Assembly: GCA_002779605.1 (NCBI GenBank)
Contig: PEWE01000011.1
Coordinates: 1 to 64,000, forward strand
Direction of reading: 5' to 3'
From: Zetaproteobacteria bacterium CG06_land_8_20_14_3_00_59_53
GTDB taxonomy: Bacteria > Pseudomonadota > Zetaproteobacteria > Mariprofundales > Mariprofundaceae
Length of the DNA stretch: 64,000 bases
This document shows positions 8,506 through 17,006 of the stretch, in pieces (within the stretch, counting starts at the first letter, position 1; each line of letters starts with the position of its first letter). A model generated the notes under the pieces. It ran no database searches. It was not told the origin of the DNA and saw nothing but the letters and a program-made list of their open reading frames with translations. Position numbers and translations under genes: made by a program.

Positions 8506-9047
8506 TGCAGGTGCTCATCACCTTTCATTCGGATTACGGCAGCACGGAAAAGATGGCCCGTGCCGTCGCCGCCGGTATGCGCTCCGCAGCTCCGGAAACC
8601 AGGATTGAATTAAAACAGGCGGTTGATACTACGCTTGATGATTTGACCGGTGCCGACATCATCGTGTTCGGCACGCCGGTGCATATGGGTTCGATGGCCT
8701 GGCAGATGAAAAAGCTGATCGATGAGGCGGCGGTGCTGTGGATGGAGAATGTGCTGCAGGGCAAGCTCGGCGGGGTATTTGTCAGCGGTGGCGGATTCGG
8801 TGGCGCTGGCGGCGGGGCGGAACTGACTATGGCCGCGCTGCATGCCAACTTCCTTGAGCACGGCATGCTTGTCGCAGGCTTTCCGCGCAATGCGCTGGGC
8901 TATGCTGAAGGCGGCCTGCACTGGGGTGCCTATGCCCGCAGTGGCAATCATGAAGGCATGCCGGCGGGTGTTGTGGACAGTCAACTGACGGCGGCCCGTT
9001 CCTACGGGGCCCATCTGATCGAGGTGGGAGAGAGGTTGTTCGGCTAG
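8505..9047 (+). CDS. WrbA-like flavodoxin family NAD(P)H dehydrogenase
   Basis: 180-residue flavodoxin-fold protein. The phosphate-binding loop is FHSDYGSTEKMA (about 7-18), the isoalloxazine-binding segment is FGTPVHMGSMAWQMK, and VSGGGFGGAGGGAELT resembles the GG-loop of WrbA-type NAD(P)H:quinone oxidoreductases. A role in two-electron quinone reduction is inferred. It is shorter than WrbA (198 aa) and lacks a clear tetramer loop, so a generic flavodoxin-family name is safer. It is the last gene of the lptD run and ends at a strong bidirectional terminator. Confidence 0.8.
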   Translation: MQVLITFHSDYGSTEKMARAVAAGMRSAAPETRIELKQAVDTTLDDLTGADIIVFGTPVHMGSMAWQMKKLIDEAAVLWMENVLQGKLGGVFVSGGGFGGAGGGAELTMAALHANFLEHGMLVAGFPRNALGYAEGGLHWGAYARSGNHEGMPAGVVDSQLTAARSYGAHLIEVGERLFG

Positions 9048-9070
9048 ACAGGTTTGTCGAAGCAGTAAAG

Positions 9071-9099
9071 AAAAGGGAGAGGCATGGCCTCCCCCTTTT
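9071..9099. terminator. Bidirectional intrinsic terminator
   Basis: A 13-bp stem with one mismatch (9071-9083 with 9087-9099) and a 3-4 nt loop is flanked by AAAA on the left and TTTT on the right. It sits between the convergent flavodoxin and beta-barrel genes and can serve both. Confidence 0.85.
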
Positions 9100-9136
9100 G
9101 CATTCGAAACGATCCGCAGGGGATCGGTTTCAGGTC

Positions 9137-9769
9137 TTAGAAATGATAATCCACGGCGGCAACGACACCCCAGATCTTGGCCTTGCTGTCGGTCGCACCT
9201 GCCGGTGCCGTGGCATAGTTGGTGCCCAGTTTGACGTTGTTCCAGTACTGCATCCATTCGACATTGGCGCTGAACTGGTCGCTGATGGCGTAATCGATAC
9301 CGGCACCGTAGCTGATGCCGGTCTTGGCCTTGGAGGCGGAGGTTGTCGTCGAAGAGTTGGTGGATTTGAACTTGGCCGTTGTGCCACCCAGCAGGATGTA
9401 GGGCTTGAGTTCGGCACTTGCCGGGACCTGCAACTTGGCCAGGTAGGAGACAAAATAGGTGGCCGTTGTCTTGAAGGTGCCTGCGCCGGCACCCAGTGTG
9501 CCCGCCACATAGGACTTGCTGGCGCTGCTCGTCGTGCCGACGCGCAGTTCTGCCCCGAAGTAGTCGCCGATACCCGCACCGCCCTTGATGAAGCCGCCGA
9601 ACACGGTCTGCTTCTGGCTGATAGCTGTGTCCTTGTACTCCAGACCGAAAGCGCCCATGCCGACACCCATGTAAGGCTTCACATCCATATCACCGGCATG
9701 CGCTGCCGGGATTGGCGCCATACCGGACACCATCAGGGCTGCTGCTGCCACAAACATCTGCTTCTTCAT
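9137..9769 (-). CDS. Outer-membrane beta-barrel protein
   Basis: 211-residue exported protein. A signal peptide (MKKQMFVAAAALMVSGMAPIPAAHA) is followed by GDMDVKPYMGVGMGAFGLEYKD, alternating hydrophobic strands rich in Gly, Ser, Thr and Tyr, and a terminal VDYHF whose final Phe is a BAM recognition signature. The size and pattern fit the eight-stranded OmpA/OmpW-like barrel superfamily; the ligand is unknown. The ATG at 9769 has AAGGAGG nine bases upstream. It is transcribed alone, toward the shared terminator. Confidence 0.8.
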   Translation of the reverse strand: MKKQMFVAAAALMVSGMAPIPAAHAGDMDVKPYMGVGMGAFGLEYKDTAISQKQTVFGGFIKGGAGIGDYFGAELRVGTTSSASKSYVAGTLGAGAGTFKTTATYFVSYLAKLQVPASAELKPYILLGGTTAKFKSTNSSTTTSASKAKTGISYGAGIDYAISDQFSANVEWMQYWNNVKLGTNYATAPAGATDSKAKIWGVVAAVDYHF

Positions 9770-9822
9770 TGCTGAATCCTCCTTGGAAACTTCACCGCAT
9801 TGTATGACGCTGAATGGTGCAT

Positions 9823-10413
9823 TCAAGCCGACTGGTTGAGATGTGTGAGCAAACTGCCACACTCATTATGGCGCACCCGGCTCCATGCCGCATAGGGCAT
9901 GGCAACGCGGCGGGTTGCCGAAAGCGGTGCGCCGAGCACGTGAGTCAGAATGACGCGCAAGCTGCCCGAGTGGGCCACCAGCAGCACATGCCTGCCGGCA
10001 TGGTCGCGCAGCATCGCATCCCAGGCATGTGTCACCCGATGGGCGAAGGTCTCGATGCTTTCAGCGCCGGGAATCTGCATGCCGACGGGGTTTTCCCGCC
10101 AGCGTGCCAGCTCTCCGGGGAAGCGCTGCTCGATCTGATCCGCACTCAAGCCCTCCCACGCGCCGTAATGCATCTCCCTGAAGTCGGCGACCACCTCACA
10201 GTCGAGGCCGCTATGCTCCGCCCACTGCTCTGCGGCCAGACGACAGCGGCTGAGTGGGGATGTCACGATAAGCTCGACCTGCCCGTCGAGCCGGGCCCAT
10301 ACGGCATCCATGTCGGCACGGCCCTTGGCGGTCAGATCCGCCTCGATCGTGCCACGGTAGCGTACGCCGCCGACGAGCTCACCGTGACGCAATAAGTCGA
10401 TGCTTGTCTGCAT
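9823..10413 (-). CDS. Histidine phosphatase, CobC (alpha-ribazole phosphatase)-like
   Basis: 197-residue phosphoglycerate-mutase-superfamily phosphatase. The phospho-histidine motif LLRHGE is at about 7-12, and [14 protein letters not shown] follows as in alpha-ribazole phosphatases of the CobC type. [25 protein letters not shown] and the second catalytic His in [11 protein letters not shown] are present. CobC removes the phosphate from alpha-ribazole 5'-phosphate in cobalamin lower-ligand assembly. No other cobalamin gene is in the window, so another phosphomonoesterase role is possible. The ATG at 10413 has GGAGAG six bases upstream; the ATG at 10419 directly abuts that site. It is divergent from folE. 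Confidence 0.78.
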   Translation of the reverse strand: MQTSIDLLRHGELVGGVRYRGTIEADLTAKGRADMDAVWARLDGQVELIVTSPLSRCRLAAEQWAEHSGLDCEVVADFREMHYGAWEGLSADQIEQRFPGELARWRENPVGMQIPGAESIETFAHRVTHAWDAMLRDHAGRHVLLVAHSGSLRVILTHVLGAPLSATRRVAMPYAAWSRVRHNECGSLLTHLNQSA

Positions 10414-10488
10414 ATCCATCTCTCCATGGGGTTTTTCGCGGGCTGCAAATGCGCTAACGTGTCCGCATCCTGCCCCCGTGAGGCCCGC

Positions 10489-11097
10489 ATGCAATATTCC
10501 GACCCGACCGAACCCGATCCGACGCGTCCCGACTCCGAAGAGGCCATGAAGCATGTGCGTGCCTTGCTCGGCTATATCGGCGAGGATGTGGAGCGCGAGG
10601 GCCTGCTGGAAACCCCCAGGCGGGTGATTGCCGCCTTTGAGGAATATTTCTCCGGCTACAGCGAGGATCCGCGCGAGCATCTTGAGAGAACCTTCGAGGA
10701 AGTCGAAGGCTATGATGAGATGGTGCTGGTCTCGGATATCGATGTGCACAGCCATTGTGAGCATCACATGGCGCCGTTTGTCGGCAAGGCGCATGTCGCT
10801 TATATCCCCGATGGGCGTGTGGTCGGACTGTCCAAGCTGGCGCGCGTGGTGGATGTGTATGCGCGCCGTCTGCAGGTGCAGGAGAAGCTGACCATGCAAA
10901 TCGCTCAGGCCATCGAGGAGGTGCTCAAGCCCAAGGGTGTGGCGGTGATCATCCAGTGCCGGCATTTCTGCATGTGCCATCGAGGCGTGCGCAAGCCCTA
11001 TGCCTGGACCACGACCTCCAAGTTGTCCGGTGCTTTCCGCAACAATCCGTCCTCGCGACTTGAGCTCTTCAAGCTGATCAGCATGGATAAGGACTGA
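10489..11097 (+). CDS. folE: GTP cyclohydrolase I FolE
   Basis: Converts GTP to 7,8-dihydroneopterin triphosphate, the entry step to tetrahydrofolate and tetrahydrobiopterin-type pterins. The 202 residues include GLLETPRRV, the zinc-binding [28 protein letters not shown](V/I)QE and the second zinc ligand in [12 protein letters not shown]. This is the zinc-type FolE1. ATG 10489 has GAGG seven bases upstream. hemH starts two bases after the stop, so the two are co-transcribed. A pterin carbinolamine dehydratase (44476-44802) is a possible downstream user of pterins. Confidence 0.96.
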   Translation: MQYSDPTEPDPTRPDSEEAMKHVRALLGYIGEDVEREGLLETPRRVIAAFEEYFSGYSEDPREHLERTFEEVEGYDEMVLVSDIDVHSHCEHHMAPFVGKAHVAYIPDGRVVGLSKLARVVDVYARRLQVQEKLTMQIAQAIEEVLKPKGVAVIIQCRHFCMCHRGVRKPYAWTTTSKLSGAFRNNPSSRLELFKLISMDKD

Positions 11098-11099
11098 AC

Positions 11100-12095
11100 A
11101 TGAATACTGCAACACCGGTCGGCATCCTGCTGACCAATCTCGGCACGCCCGATACGCCCGATTGCCCCGGTTTGCGCCGTTACCTTCGCGAATTCCTGTG
11201 GGACAGGCGCGTAGTGGATGTGCCGCGCCCGATATGGTGGCTGATTCTGAACCTGATTATCATCAACTTCCGTTCGCCCCGCTCGGCAGCCCTGTACCGC
11301 AAGGTGTGGACGGAGCAAGGCTCGCCGCTGCTGGCCATCGGCCGCAGGCAGCAGCAGGCCCTGCAGGCCAAGCTGGATGCGGCGCAGCCGGGCGGATTCA
11401 GGGTCGAGCTGGCCATGCGCTACGGCAATCCCTCGATCGCCGCCGGACTTCACGCTCTGAGCGAGGCCGGTTGCGAGCGTGTGCTGGTGTTGCCGATGTA
11501 TCCGCAATACTCATCGAGCACTACGGCCTCCACACTCGATGCCGTGGCCGAAGCGCTGAAGGCCGGGCGCAATATGCCGGAGCTGCGCATCGTCCGGGAT
11601 TACTACCGGGAGCCAGCCTACATCAAGGCACTGGCCGCCAGTATCCGTGAGGATATCGAAGGGAACGGCCAGCCGGATAAGCTGTTGTTTTCCTTCCATG
11701 GCATCCCGCAGCGTTATCACACCACCGGTGACCCGTATCCCGACGAGTGTCAGGAAACCGCCGCGCTGCTGGCCGCCGAGATGCAGTTGCCCGACGATGC
11801 CTGGATGCTCACCTTCCAGTCGCGCTTCGGTCGCGAGCCGTGGATGCAGCCGTACACCGACAAAACACTTGAGGCCCTGCCTGCTGACGGAGTCGCCAAC
11901 GTCGCCGTTGTCTGTCCGGGTTTTTCCGCCGATTGTCTGGAGACGCTGGAAGAGATTTGTCATGAGAACCGCGCCGTATTCCTCGAGGCCGGTGGCAAGG
12001 ATTACCGCTACATCCCGGCACTGAACGACCGCGACGACCACATCCAGGCGCTGGCGGCCATCGTCACCCGCCACTCCCGGGGCTGGTTGGAATAA
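11100..12095 (+). CDS. hemH: Ferrochelatase HemH
   Basis: Inserts ferrous iron into protoporphyrin IX to give protoheme, the last step of heme synthesis. The 331 residues begin VGILLTNLGTPD, carry the family signature LLFSFHGIPQRYHTTGDPYPDEC with the catalytic His, and end with VVCPGFSADCLETLEEI including the conserved Glu of the active site. The N-terminal RRYLREFLWDRRVVD block is proteobacterial. There is no C-terminal [2Fe-2S] extension. It serves the many heme proteins in this window: b561, cytochrome c and globin. Confidence 0.97.
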   Translation: MNTATPVGILLTNLGTPDTPDCPGLRRYLREFLWDRRVVDVPRPIWWLILNLIIINFRSPRSAALYRKVWTEQGSPLLAIGRRQQQALQAKLDAAQPGGFRVELAMRYGNPSIAAGLHALSEAGCERVLVLPMYPQYSSSTTASTLDAVAEALKAGRNMPELRIVRDYYREPAYIKALAASIREDIEGNGQPDKLLFSFHGIPQRYHTTGDPYPDECQETAALLAAEMQLPDDAWMLTFQSRFGREPWMQPYTDKTLEALPADGVANVAVVCPGFSADCLETLEEICHENRAVFLEAGGKDYRYIPALNDRDDHIQALAAIVTRHSRGWLE

Positions 12096-12345
12096 GCCCG
12101 ACACCTGACAGGTAAACTGTTTTTTTCTGTATGCCCGAATTTCCAATCTCTCTGGAGGGGTTATGTTTTGCGTCAGCTGCGGTACTGAAATCGGGGCCTA
12201 GGTCAGGTTCTGTCCTGCCTGCGGTACTCAGCAGGGAAAGGCAGAGTCACCCGCTGCTGAAACCGGCGATCTTCCAAATGTCGTCCATTACCCGGAAGCA
12301 GCCCTGAGGAAGGGGGATGGGTTTAATGCGCTGAGCACCGAGCAG

Positions 12346-12804
12346 TTGCTCTCTATCGCTGCGGGTCATGAGCCGATCGCTTGGTTGATTCTGGGTAATC
12401 GCTATCTGTACGGTCAGGGTGTGGACAAGGATATGCAACAGGCCAATGCCTGGTATCGCAAGGCTGCGGAAGCCGGTAGTGCAAGAGCCATGTTCAGGCT
12501 TGGCGTGAACCACCAACACGGTCCGGGTGTGGAGAACAGCTGGGAAGAAGTCAGGCGCTGGTTCCTGCAGGCCGCAGAGCTCGGCAACAAGGAAGCCGAG
12601 TTTCGCGCCCATCACCAGTGGCTGACTTTCCCTAAGCGCAAATACAAGGCAAAGACCGGAAGAATCGGATTTTATCGCACGTCAGGGACGGTGCTTGATT
12701 CCAAGCGCAGCAGTAAAACTATATCAGCAGTTCGGGCGGTGGCGGGTATGTCGGTCCGCATGGCGGCAGCGTGCAGGCGCCTCAGGTTCGCAGCGAGGTG
12801 GTGA
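12346..12804 (+). CDS. Sel1-repeat fragment of the broken gene
   Basis: This is the open frame left after the amber codon, shown from its first usable TTG. It holds AWLILGNRYLYGQGVDKD and AMFRLGVNHQHGPGVENSWEE, which are Sel1-like TPR repeats used for protein-protein contacts. The last 35 residues (from about 12700) are out of the ancestral frame and look random. No Shine-Dalgarno serves this start, so independent expression is doubtful. Confidence 0.4.
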   Translation: MLSIAAGHEPIAWLILGNRYLYGQGVDKDMQQANAWYRKAAEAGSARAMFRLGVNHQHGPGVENSWEEVRRWFLQAAELGNKEAEFRAHHQWLTFPKRKYKAKTGRIGFYRTSGTVLDSKRSSKTISAVRAVAGMSVRMAAACRRLRFAARW

Positions 12805-13331
12805 CCACCGATGATATCTGGATCCAGACAGAATCCGGGCAAGAAAAACAGCTAAGCTTTACCAATAAGAACATCTCTCTGCGCAGCGGGCAGCGGGTCT
12901 CCGTATTTCGTGCCGTGCCCGACCATCTGGAAAACGGACCGTATTTCGCACTGGTGAACCATAGCGATGGTAATTCGTATACGCTGAAATCGGCCGCGGC
13001 CATCTGGTCGGATACGGTCAAGGGGGCAGGCTGGGGATTCATCAAGCTTTGCCTTGTTGCTGCCGTCTCATTTTTCGGAACCAGATATGCGCTGGGTAAT
13101 CTGCATGCCATTCCGTTCAGTGATCTTCTGCCGCACCTCGACTGGTATGACGACGGCGGGAAGTATCGCCGGGCATTCGTCGACAATGCTGTTACCGTGG
13201 TCTTCCTCAGTTGCTCGATCCCCTATCTTGTCATCAAGCTGATGCTCAGGATCAGCCGGGGGAGCCGTGGCACAAAGATGCTTTTATCGCATATGAACGG
13301 CATCAAGGCATGGGCGCTGCAGAAGGGGTGA
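12771..13331 (+). CDS. C-terminal membrane-domain fragment of the broken gene
   Basis: Open frame of up to 186 residues. Its first part (EVVTTDDIWIQTESGQEKQ onward) is a soluble beta-rich segment that resembles the domain following zinc-ribbon linkers in other membrane proteins. Two hydrophobic helices follow (WGFIKLCLVAAVSFFGTRYA and VTVVFLSCSIPYLVIKLML). It has no convincing ribosome-binding site and is best read as the 3' half of the gene starting at 12163. I recognise no named family. Confidence 0.45.
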   Translation: MQAPQVRSEVVTTDDIWIQTESGQEKQLSFTNKNISLRSGQRVSVFRAVPDHLENGPYFALVNHSDGNSYTLKSAAAIWSDTVKGAGWGFIKLCLVAAVSFFGTRYALGNLHAIPFSDLLPHLDWYDDGGKYRRAFVDNAVTVVFLSCSIPYLVIKLMLRISRGSRGTKMLLSHMNGIKAWALQKG

Positions 13332-13364
13332 GGCAGCGCCACGGAGACTGTTAAGCCGCGCGAC

Positions 13365-14030
13365 TCAGTAGGGAACCACGCGGCCGGCAAAATCCACAAA
13401 CGCCCCCGGCTCGTATTGCCTTGCTCGGGTAATCACATCCGCCATGCCGGCCACCGACTCGGTCACGTCGATCAGGCCGGTATTGTGCGTCATGTCGGTG
13501 CGCACCCAGCCCGGATGCAGGCTCAGTACATGCACCCCCTCAGTGGCCAGATCCACCGCCATGGATTTCGAGATGATGACCAGTCCGGCCTTGGCGGCGC
13601 GGTAGGCATAGGTTCCGCCGCTGGAGTTGTCCGCGCTGGAGCCCATCTTGGAACTCAGGTTGGCAATCACTCCGCCCCGTGCCATGCGCTCGTGTAATAG
13701 CTGTACCACCCGCAGGGGGCCGATACAGTCCACATTGAATACCTCCTGCATCACTTCAGGCGTAATGCTTTGCAGTTCCTGTCCGTTCTTGCCCGGTCCG
13801 TAGATGCCGGCGCAGTTGATCAACAGGTCGATTGAGTCAGGCAGCTCGCCGACAGGTCCGGCATCGTTCGCCACATCCCAGCGTAGCAGATGTAGCGATG
13901 CATTTTCGATGCCGCTCAGGCCGCCGGCATGGTCGCGATGACTGGCCCATACATGGTGCCCTCCGGCAAGGTAATGACGTACGAAGCCCAGTCCGATGCC
14001 GCGATTGGCACCCGTAATGAGAATGTTCAT
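13365..14030 (-). CDS. Short-chain dehydrogenase/reductase (SDR)
   Basis: 222-residue classical-type SDR. The Rossmann motif TGANRGIG is at 6-13, followed by NCAGIYG, the catalytic Ser in NLSSKMGS, the YxxxK pair in YAYRAAK, and PGWVRTDM. These match the carbonyl-reductase/CsgA-like SDR subgroup that reduces small carbonyls with NAD(P)H; the substrate is unknown. The ATG at 14030 has GGGAG seven bases upstream. It is transcribed alone and is divergent from the NusG-II gene. Confidence 0.88.
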   Translation of the reverse strand: MNILITGANRGIGLGFVRHYLAGGHHVWASHRDHAGGLSGIENASLHLLRWDVANDAGPVGELPDSIDLLINCAGIYGPGKNGQELQSITPEVMQEVFNVDCIGPLRVVQLLHERMARGGVIANLSSKMGSSADNSSGGTYAYRAAKAGLVIISKSMAVDLATEGVHVLSLHPGWVRTDMTHNTGLIDVTESVAGMADVITRARQYEPGAFVDFAGRVVPY

Positions 14031-14103
14031 GGTGTTTCTCCCGCTCATATTCACTGTGATGTCGCGTCGCTGTTTCCACGCGCAAAGCTGATACACTTGC
14101 CGC

Positions 14104-14517
14104 ATGAATTCGAGCCCTGCCTCCCGCAGCCTGTCCGGCCGGCTCAGCGGTACATGGACTGATCGTCTGCTGCTCGCGCTGGTGTTGGGCGGTATCGTCT
14201 TCGGCTGGCTGCATATCCGCCAGCTTGCCGGCGGCGGCGAGGCGATGGTGGATATTTATCACGGGCAGACCCTGCTCGCCGAGTATCCTTTGAATGGTGC
14301 TGCCCCGGTGCATTTTGCCGCGCAAGGGGAGATCGGCATATCGGATATCCTGATCGCGGACGGTGAGGTCGCCATCACCGATTCTCCGTGCACGACCAAA
14401 AAATGCATCCTCTCCGGACATAAGCACAGCATCGGCGATATGCTGGTGTGTCTGCCGAACCGGATCCTTGTGGCTGTTCGCGGGGATGCGCAAGCCTTCG
14501 ATGCGATGCTAGAGTGA
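14104..14517 (+). CDS. NusG domain II-containing membrane-anchored protein
   Basis: 137-residue protein with an N-terminal membrane anchor (LLLALVLGGIVFGWL, about 22-36) and an extracytoplasmic NusG domain II-like beta domain. The conserved SPCTTKKCILSG and GDMLVCLPNRILV carry three Cys. Proteins of this kind usually sit beside Gx-transporter genes, as here, four bases from the next start. The molecular role is unknown; a partner subunit or sensor of the transporter is inferred from the pairing. Confidence 0.78.
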   Translation: MNSSPASRSLSGRLSGTWTDRLLLALVLGGIVFGWLHIRQLAGGGEAMVDIYHGQTLLAEYPLNGAAPVHFAAQGEIGISDILIADGEVAITDSPCTTKKCILSGHKHSIGDMLVCLPNRILVAVRGDAQAFDAMLE

Positions 14518-14521
14518 GCCG

Positions 14522-15127
14522 ATGACGTTTTTAGCCTCCGGTGATACGCCGCAAACCGGCTCTCCCTGCCCGCCTTCGCCCCCCCGTCCCTCGCTTGCGG
14601 CACTGCAGGGCAAGGCGCAATGGATGGCGCTGCTGATGCTGGCTGTCGGCATGCATGTGCTGGAATCCGCACTGCCCGGCCTTGGCCCGTGGTTCAAGCC
14701 GGGGCTGGCCAATATCGTGACGCTGGTGGCGCTGGTCATGCTCGGTCCGGGACAGGCGCTGATGCTGGCCGTGGCGCGTGTCGTGGTCGGCGCGATGTTC
14801 ATCGGCACCTTGTTCACTCCCACCTTTATCATGAGCCTGAGTGGAGCTGTTGCAGCTGCTCTGGTCATGCTGGCCGCGTGGCGCTTGATTCCCGGCATCA
14901 GCCTGATCGGTGTCAGTCTGCTCGGAGCCGTGGCGCATATGCTGGTGCAGTTCGCCACTGTGGAGGCCCTGTTCATCCAGCAGCATGCGTTGTTTTATCT
15001 GCTGCCGCCGTTTCTTCTGGTGGCTGCATTGACCGGCTGGCTGAACGGCGTGGCCGCAGCATACATCGTTGAGCGTTTGCAGCGACCGGTAGAGCCTGCA
15101 GCAGCAGGCGAGGCTGCGCATGCCTGA
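14522..15127 (+). CDS. Gx transporter family protein (PF07456 type)
   Basis: Integral membrane protein of 201 residues with five or six hydrophobic segments. The block LPGLGPWFKPGLANIVTLVAL and then ARVVVGAMFIGT is typical of the Gx-transporter family, once named heptaprenyl diphosphate synthase component I and related to ECF transporter S components. The substrate is unknown. It begins four bases after the NusG-II gene, and its end overlaps the TonB-like gene by 8 bases, so the three are a translationally coupled unit. Confidence 0.82.
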   Translation: MTFLASGDTPQTGSPCPPSPPRPSLAALQGKAQWMALLMLAVGMHVLESALPGLGPWFKPGLANIVTLVALVMLGPGQALMLAVARVVVGAMFIGTLFTPTFIMSLSGAVAAALVMLAAWRLIPGISLIGVSLLGAVAHMLVQFATVEALFIQQHALFYLLPPFLLVAALTGWLNGVAAAYIVERLQRPVEPAAAGEAAHA

Positions 15128-16037
15128 GTTGACCGTTTCCCCGGAGAAGAAACGCTGGAGCGCCTCCTTCGTTGCCTCCATCTGCTGCCATGTGATGCTG
15201 GCGATGTTCATCACTTACGAGCATGTCAAAACCCCTTTGCCCAGGCATCAGGTGCCGCAAAGCATGGATGTCGTGCTGCTCAGTCCCGAGGCGAGCAAAT
15301 CCACCAAGGTGCCTGAAAAGGCCGATGCGATGTCCAATCGCAATGCCGAGGGTGGCAGCAGCAAATCCGAGGACAGGTTCACACGTGCGGCGCGCGCACC
15401 GATGACCGGTAATGCTCCGACACCGCCGAAGCCAGCCGCCCCCGAGCCGCCGCGCACCCCGCCGCCACCCCCGACCCCGAAGACTCAGCAGCAGGCGCGC
15501 ACCCTGACCGCCAAAGGCCCGATGCTCGAGCCGCCCGAGCCGCCGAAGAAGCCGCAGCAGCCGGTCAAACCGCAACCACCGCAACCGCCGCGTATCCCGA
15601 TGTCCAACCTGATGCCGTCGAGCATGGCACTGGCCGAATTGTCGCGCGATTTCGAGCGCGAGCGTCGCCTGAAGAAGATGCTGTCGCGTGAGGCGGATGT
15701 GCCGATCAATACCCGTGAAGCCAAGTATGCCCCGTATGCGCATCAACTGGTGCGCGCGCTGGAAGAGCAATGGCGTCCCGGACAGGCCAACTACAACGAG
15801 CACAACGAGGATGAACGCCGCGCCCTGCTGCGCCTGACCATCGAAAAAGACGGTTCGCTCGGCGGCATCGAGATCCTGCGTCCGAGCCCGATCGAGCCGC
15901 TCAACGAGAGCGCCATGGCCGCCATCCATGCTGCGGCTCCGTTCCGTCCGCTGCCCAGTGTGTGGGGTCTGGATCGGGTCAGCTTCTACCTGACCTTCGA
16001 GGTGCTTGAGGACCGCTTTGTTTTCCGTCCTATGTGA
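15120..16037 (+). CDS. TonB-family energy transducer
   Basis: 305-residue protein with a single N-terminal membrane helix (ASFVASICCHVMLAMFITYE, about 15-34). A long Pro-rich periplasmic spacer follows (about 95-165, runs of PPEPPRTPPPPP and KPQQPVKPQPPQPP), then a C-terminal TonB-like domain (LRLTIEKDGSLGGIEILRPS, ALAAIHAAAPFRPLP type). TonB carries proton-motive energy from ExbB-ExbD to outer-membrane receptors; TolA is the nearest alternative. No exbBD or receptor genes are nearby. It overlaps both neighbours, Gx transporter and mutY. Confidence 0.8.
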   Translation: MPELTVSPEKKRWSASFVASICCHVMLAMFITYEHVKTPLPRHQVPQSMDVVLLSPEASKSTKVPEKADAMSNRNAEGGSSKSEDRFTRAARAPMTGNAPTPPKPAAPEPPRTPPPPPTPKTQQQARTLTAKGPMLEPPEPPKKPQQPVKPQPPQPPRIPMSNLMPSSMALAELSRDFERERRLKKMLSREADVPINTREAKYAPYAHQLVRALEEQWRPGQANYNEHNEDERRALLRLTIEKDGSLGGIEILRPSPIEPLNESAMAAIHAAAPFRPLPSVWGLDRVSFYLTFEVLEDRFVFRPM

Positions 16038-17004
16038 CGAGCAGTTTTCCGGCCCATGTAGCAGTCGGGCTCAGGCGCTGCTTGCATGGTACCGCAAGCA
16101 CGCCCGCGATCTGCCTTGGCGGCATACCGTTGACCCATACCACATCTGGATCTCCGAGATCATGTTGCAGCAGACACAGGTGGCGACCGTGCTGCCGCGC
16201 TACGCGGCATGGTTCGATGTCTTTCCCGATATCGCCACGCTGGCAGCAGCCCGGCTCGATGCCGTGCTCAAGGCATGGGAGGGTTTGGGTTATTACCGCC
16301 GCGCCCGCTTCATCCATGCCGCCGCGCAATACGTCGTCGAACACCAGGCCGGAGTCTTCCCCGGGGATGTCGATACCATGCTGAAGCTTCCCGGCATCGG
16401 CCGCTCCACGGCAGGCGCCATCAGTTCGTTCTGTTTCGGAACTTATACCCCGGTGCTGGACGGCAACGTGAAGCGCGTGCTCGCGCGCTGGCATGGCCTT
16501 CCGGACGTAAAGGACAGGGCTCTGTGGCAACTGGCGCAGCAGGCCATCGATGCCTCCGGCGAGCCGGATACCTGGAATCAGGCGATGATGGAGCTTGGCG
16601 CCACGGCCTGCCAGCCGAAGCCGGCTTGCGGCCATTGTCCGGTGAATGGGTTCTGTGAATCGTCCTTCCATGTTGCAGCAGCCGGTGCGAAAAGGGATTC
16701 GATCCCTGTGCTCGATGTGCACTGGCGGGTGCATCTGCACCGTCATGCCGAACGTGGCATCTGGCTGACCCGGCGCCCGGAAACCGGCATCTGGGCCGGC
16801 CTGTGGACCCCGCCTATCACGGAACTTTCGGAAGCCCCGGATATGCCGCCGACCCATATCCACCTGCTCACCCATCGTCGCATCCACCTGTATGCCGAGT
16901 TACTGGTCGGGCAGCCGGAAGGTGACGGACAATGGGTGCCGGACACCCGCACGCTTGCTCTTCCGACTGGTATTCACCGTCTGCTGGAAAAGCACGGGGG
17001 CTGA
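16006..17004 (+). CDS. mutY: A/G-specific adenine DNA glycosylase MutY
   Basis: Removes adenine mispaired with 8-oxoguanine. The helix-hairpin-helix is LKLPGIGRSTAGAI, and the catalytic pair is represented by the Glu of SEIMLQQTQVA and the Asp of VLDGNVKRVL. The four-cysteine [4Fe-4S] loop follows near residue 200 (Cys-x6-Cys-x2-Cys-x5-Cys), and a C-terminal Nudix-like MutT domain is present (RPETGIWAGLWTPP). 332 aa is slightly short. The start is uncertain: TTG codons at 16006 and 16018 overlap the TonB-like gene and no ATG precedes the conserved region. Confidence 0.94.
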   Translation: MRTALFSVLCDEQFSGPCSSRAQALLAWYRKHARDLPWRHTVDPYHIWISEIMLQQTQVATVLPRYAAWFDVFPDIATLAAARLDAVLKAWEGLGYYRRARFIHAAAQYVVEHQAGVFPGDVDTMLKLPGIGRSTAGAISSFCFGTYTPVLDGNVKRVLARWHGLPDVKDRALWQLAQQAIDASGEPDTWNQAMMELGATACQPKPACGHCPVNGFCESSFHVAAAGAKRDSIPVLDVHWRVHLHRHAERGIWLTRRPETGIWAGLWTPPITELSEAPDMPPTHIHLLTHRRIHLYAELLVGQPEGDGQWVPDTRTLALPTGIHRLLEKHGG

Positions 17005-17006
17005 CC

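Larger units (their letters stand above)
12163..13331 (+). pseudogene. Broken zinc-ribbon / Sel1-repeat / membrane protein gene
   Basis: ATG 12163 has GGAGGGG just upstream and opens a zinc ribbon, MFCVSCGTEIGA, then an in-frame TAG at 12199-12201, then VRFCPACGTQQG. The same frame goes on through a spacer and two Sel1-type repeats (about 12370-12600) to a divergent tail ending at 12804. A second frame reads NYISSSGGGGYVGPHGG from 12717 into a C-terminal domain with two membrane segments ending at 13331. Restoring one A in the A4 run at 12715-12718 joins the two frames across the Gly-rich linker. The ancestral product was probably about 388 residues. Amber mutation plus -1 frameshift means decay, unless readthrough and frameshifting are used or the read is wrong. 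Confidence 0.72.

Noticed and set aside
10426-10488. Longer folE start at 10426
   Set aside because: Extension [21 protein letters not shown] has no family similarity; ATG 10489 has a ribosome site.
12096-12162. T-run after hemH as an intrinsic terminator
   Set aside because: The T7 at 12120-12126 has no convincing stem before it; only 3-5 bp pairings are possible.
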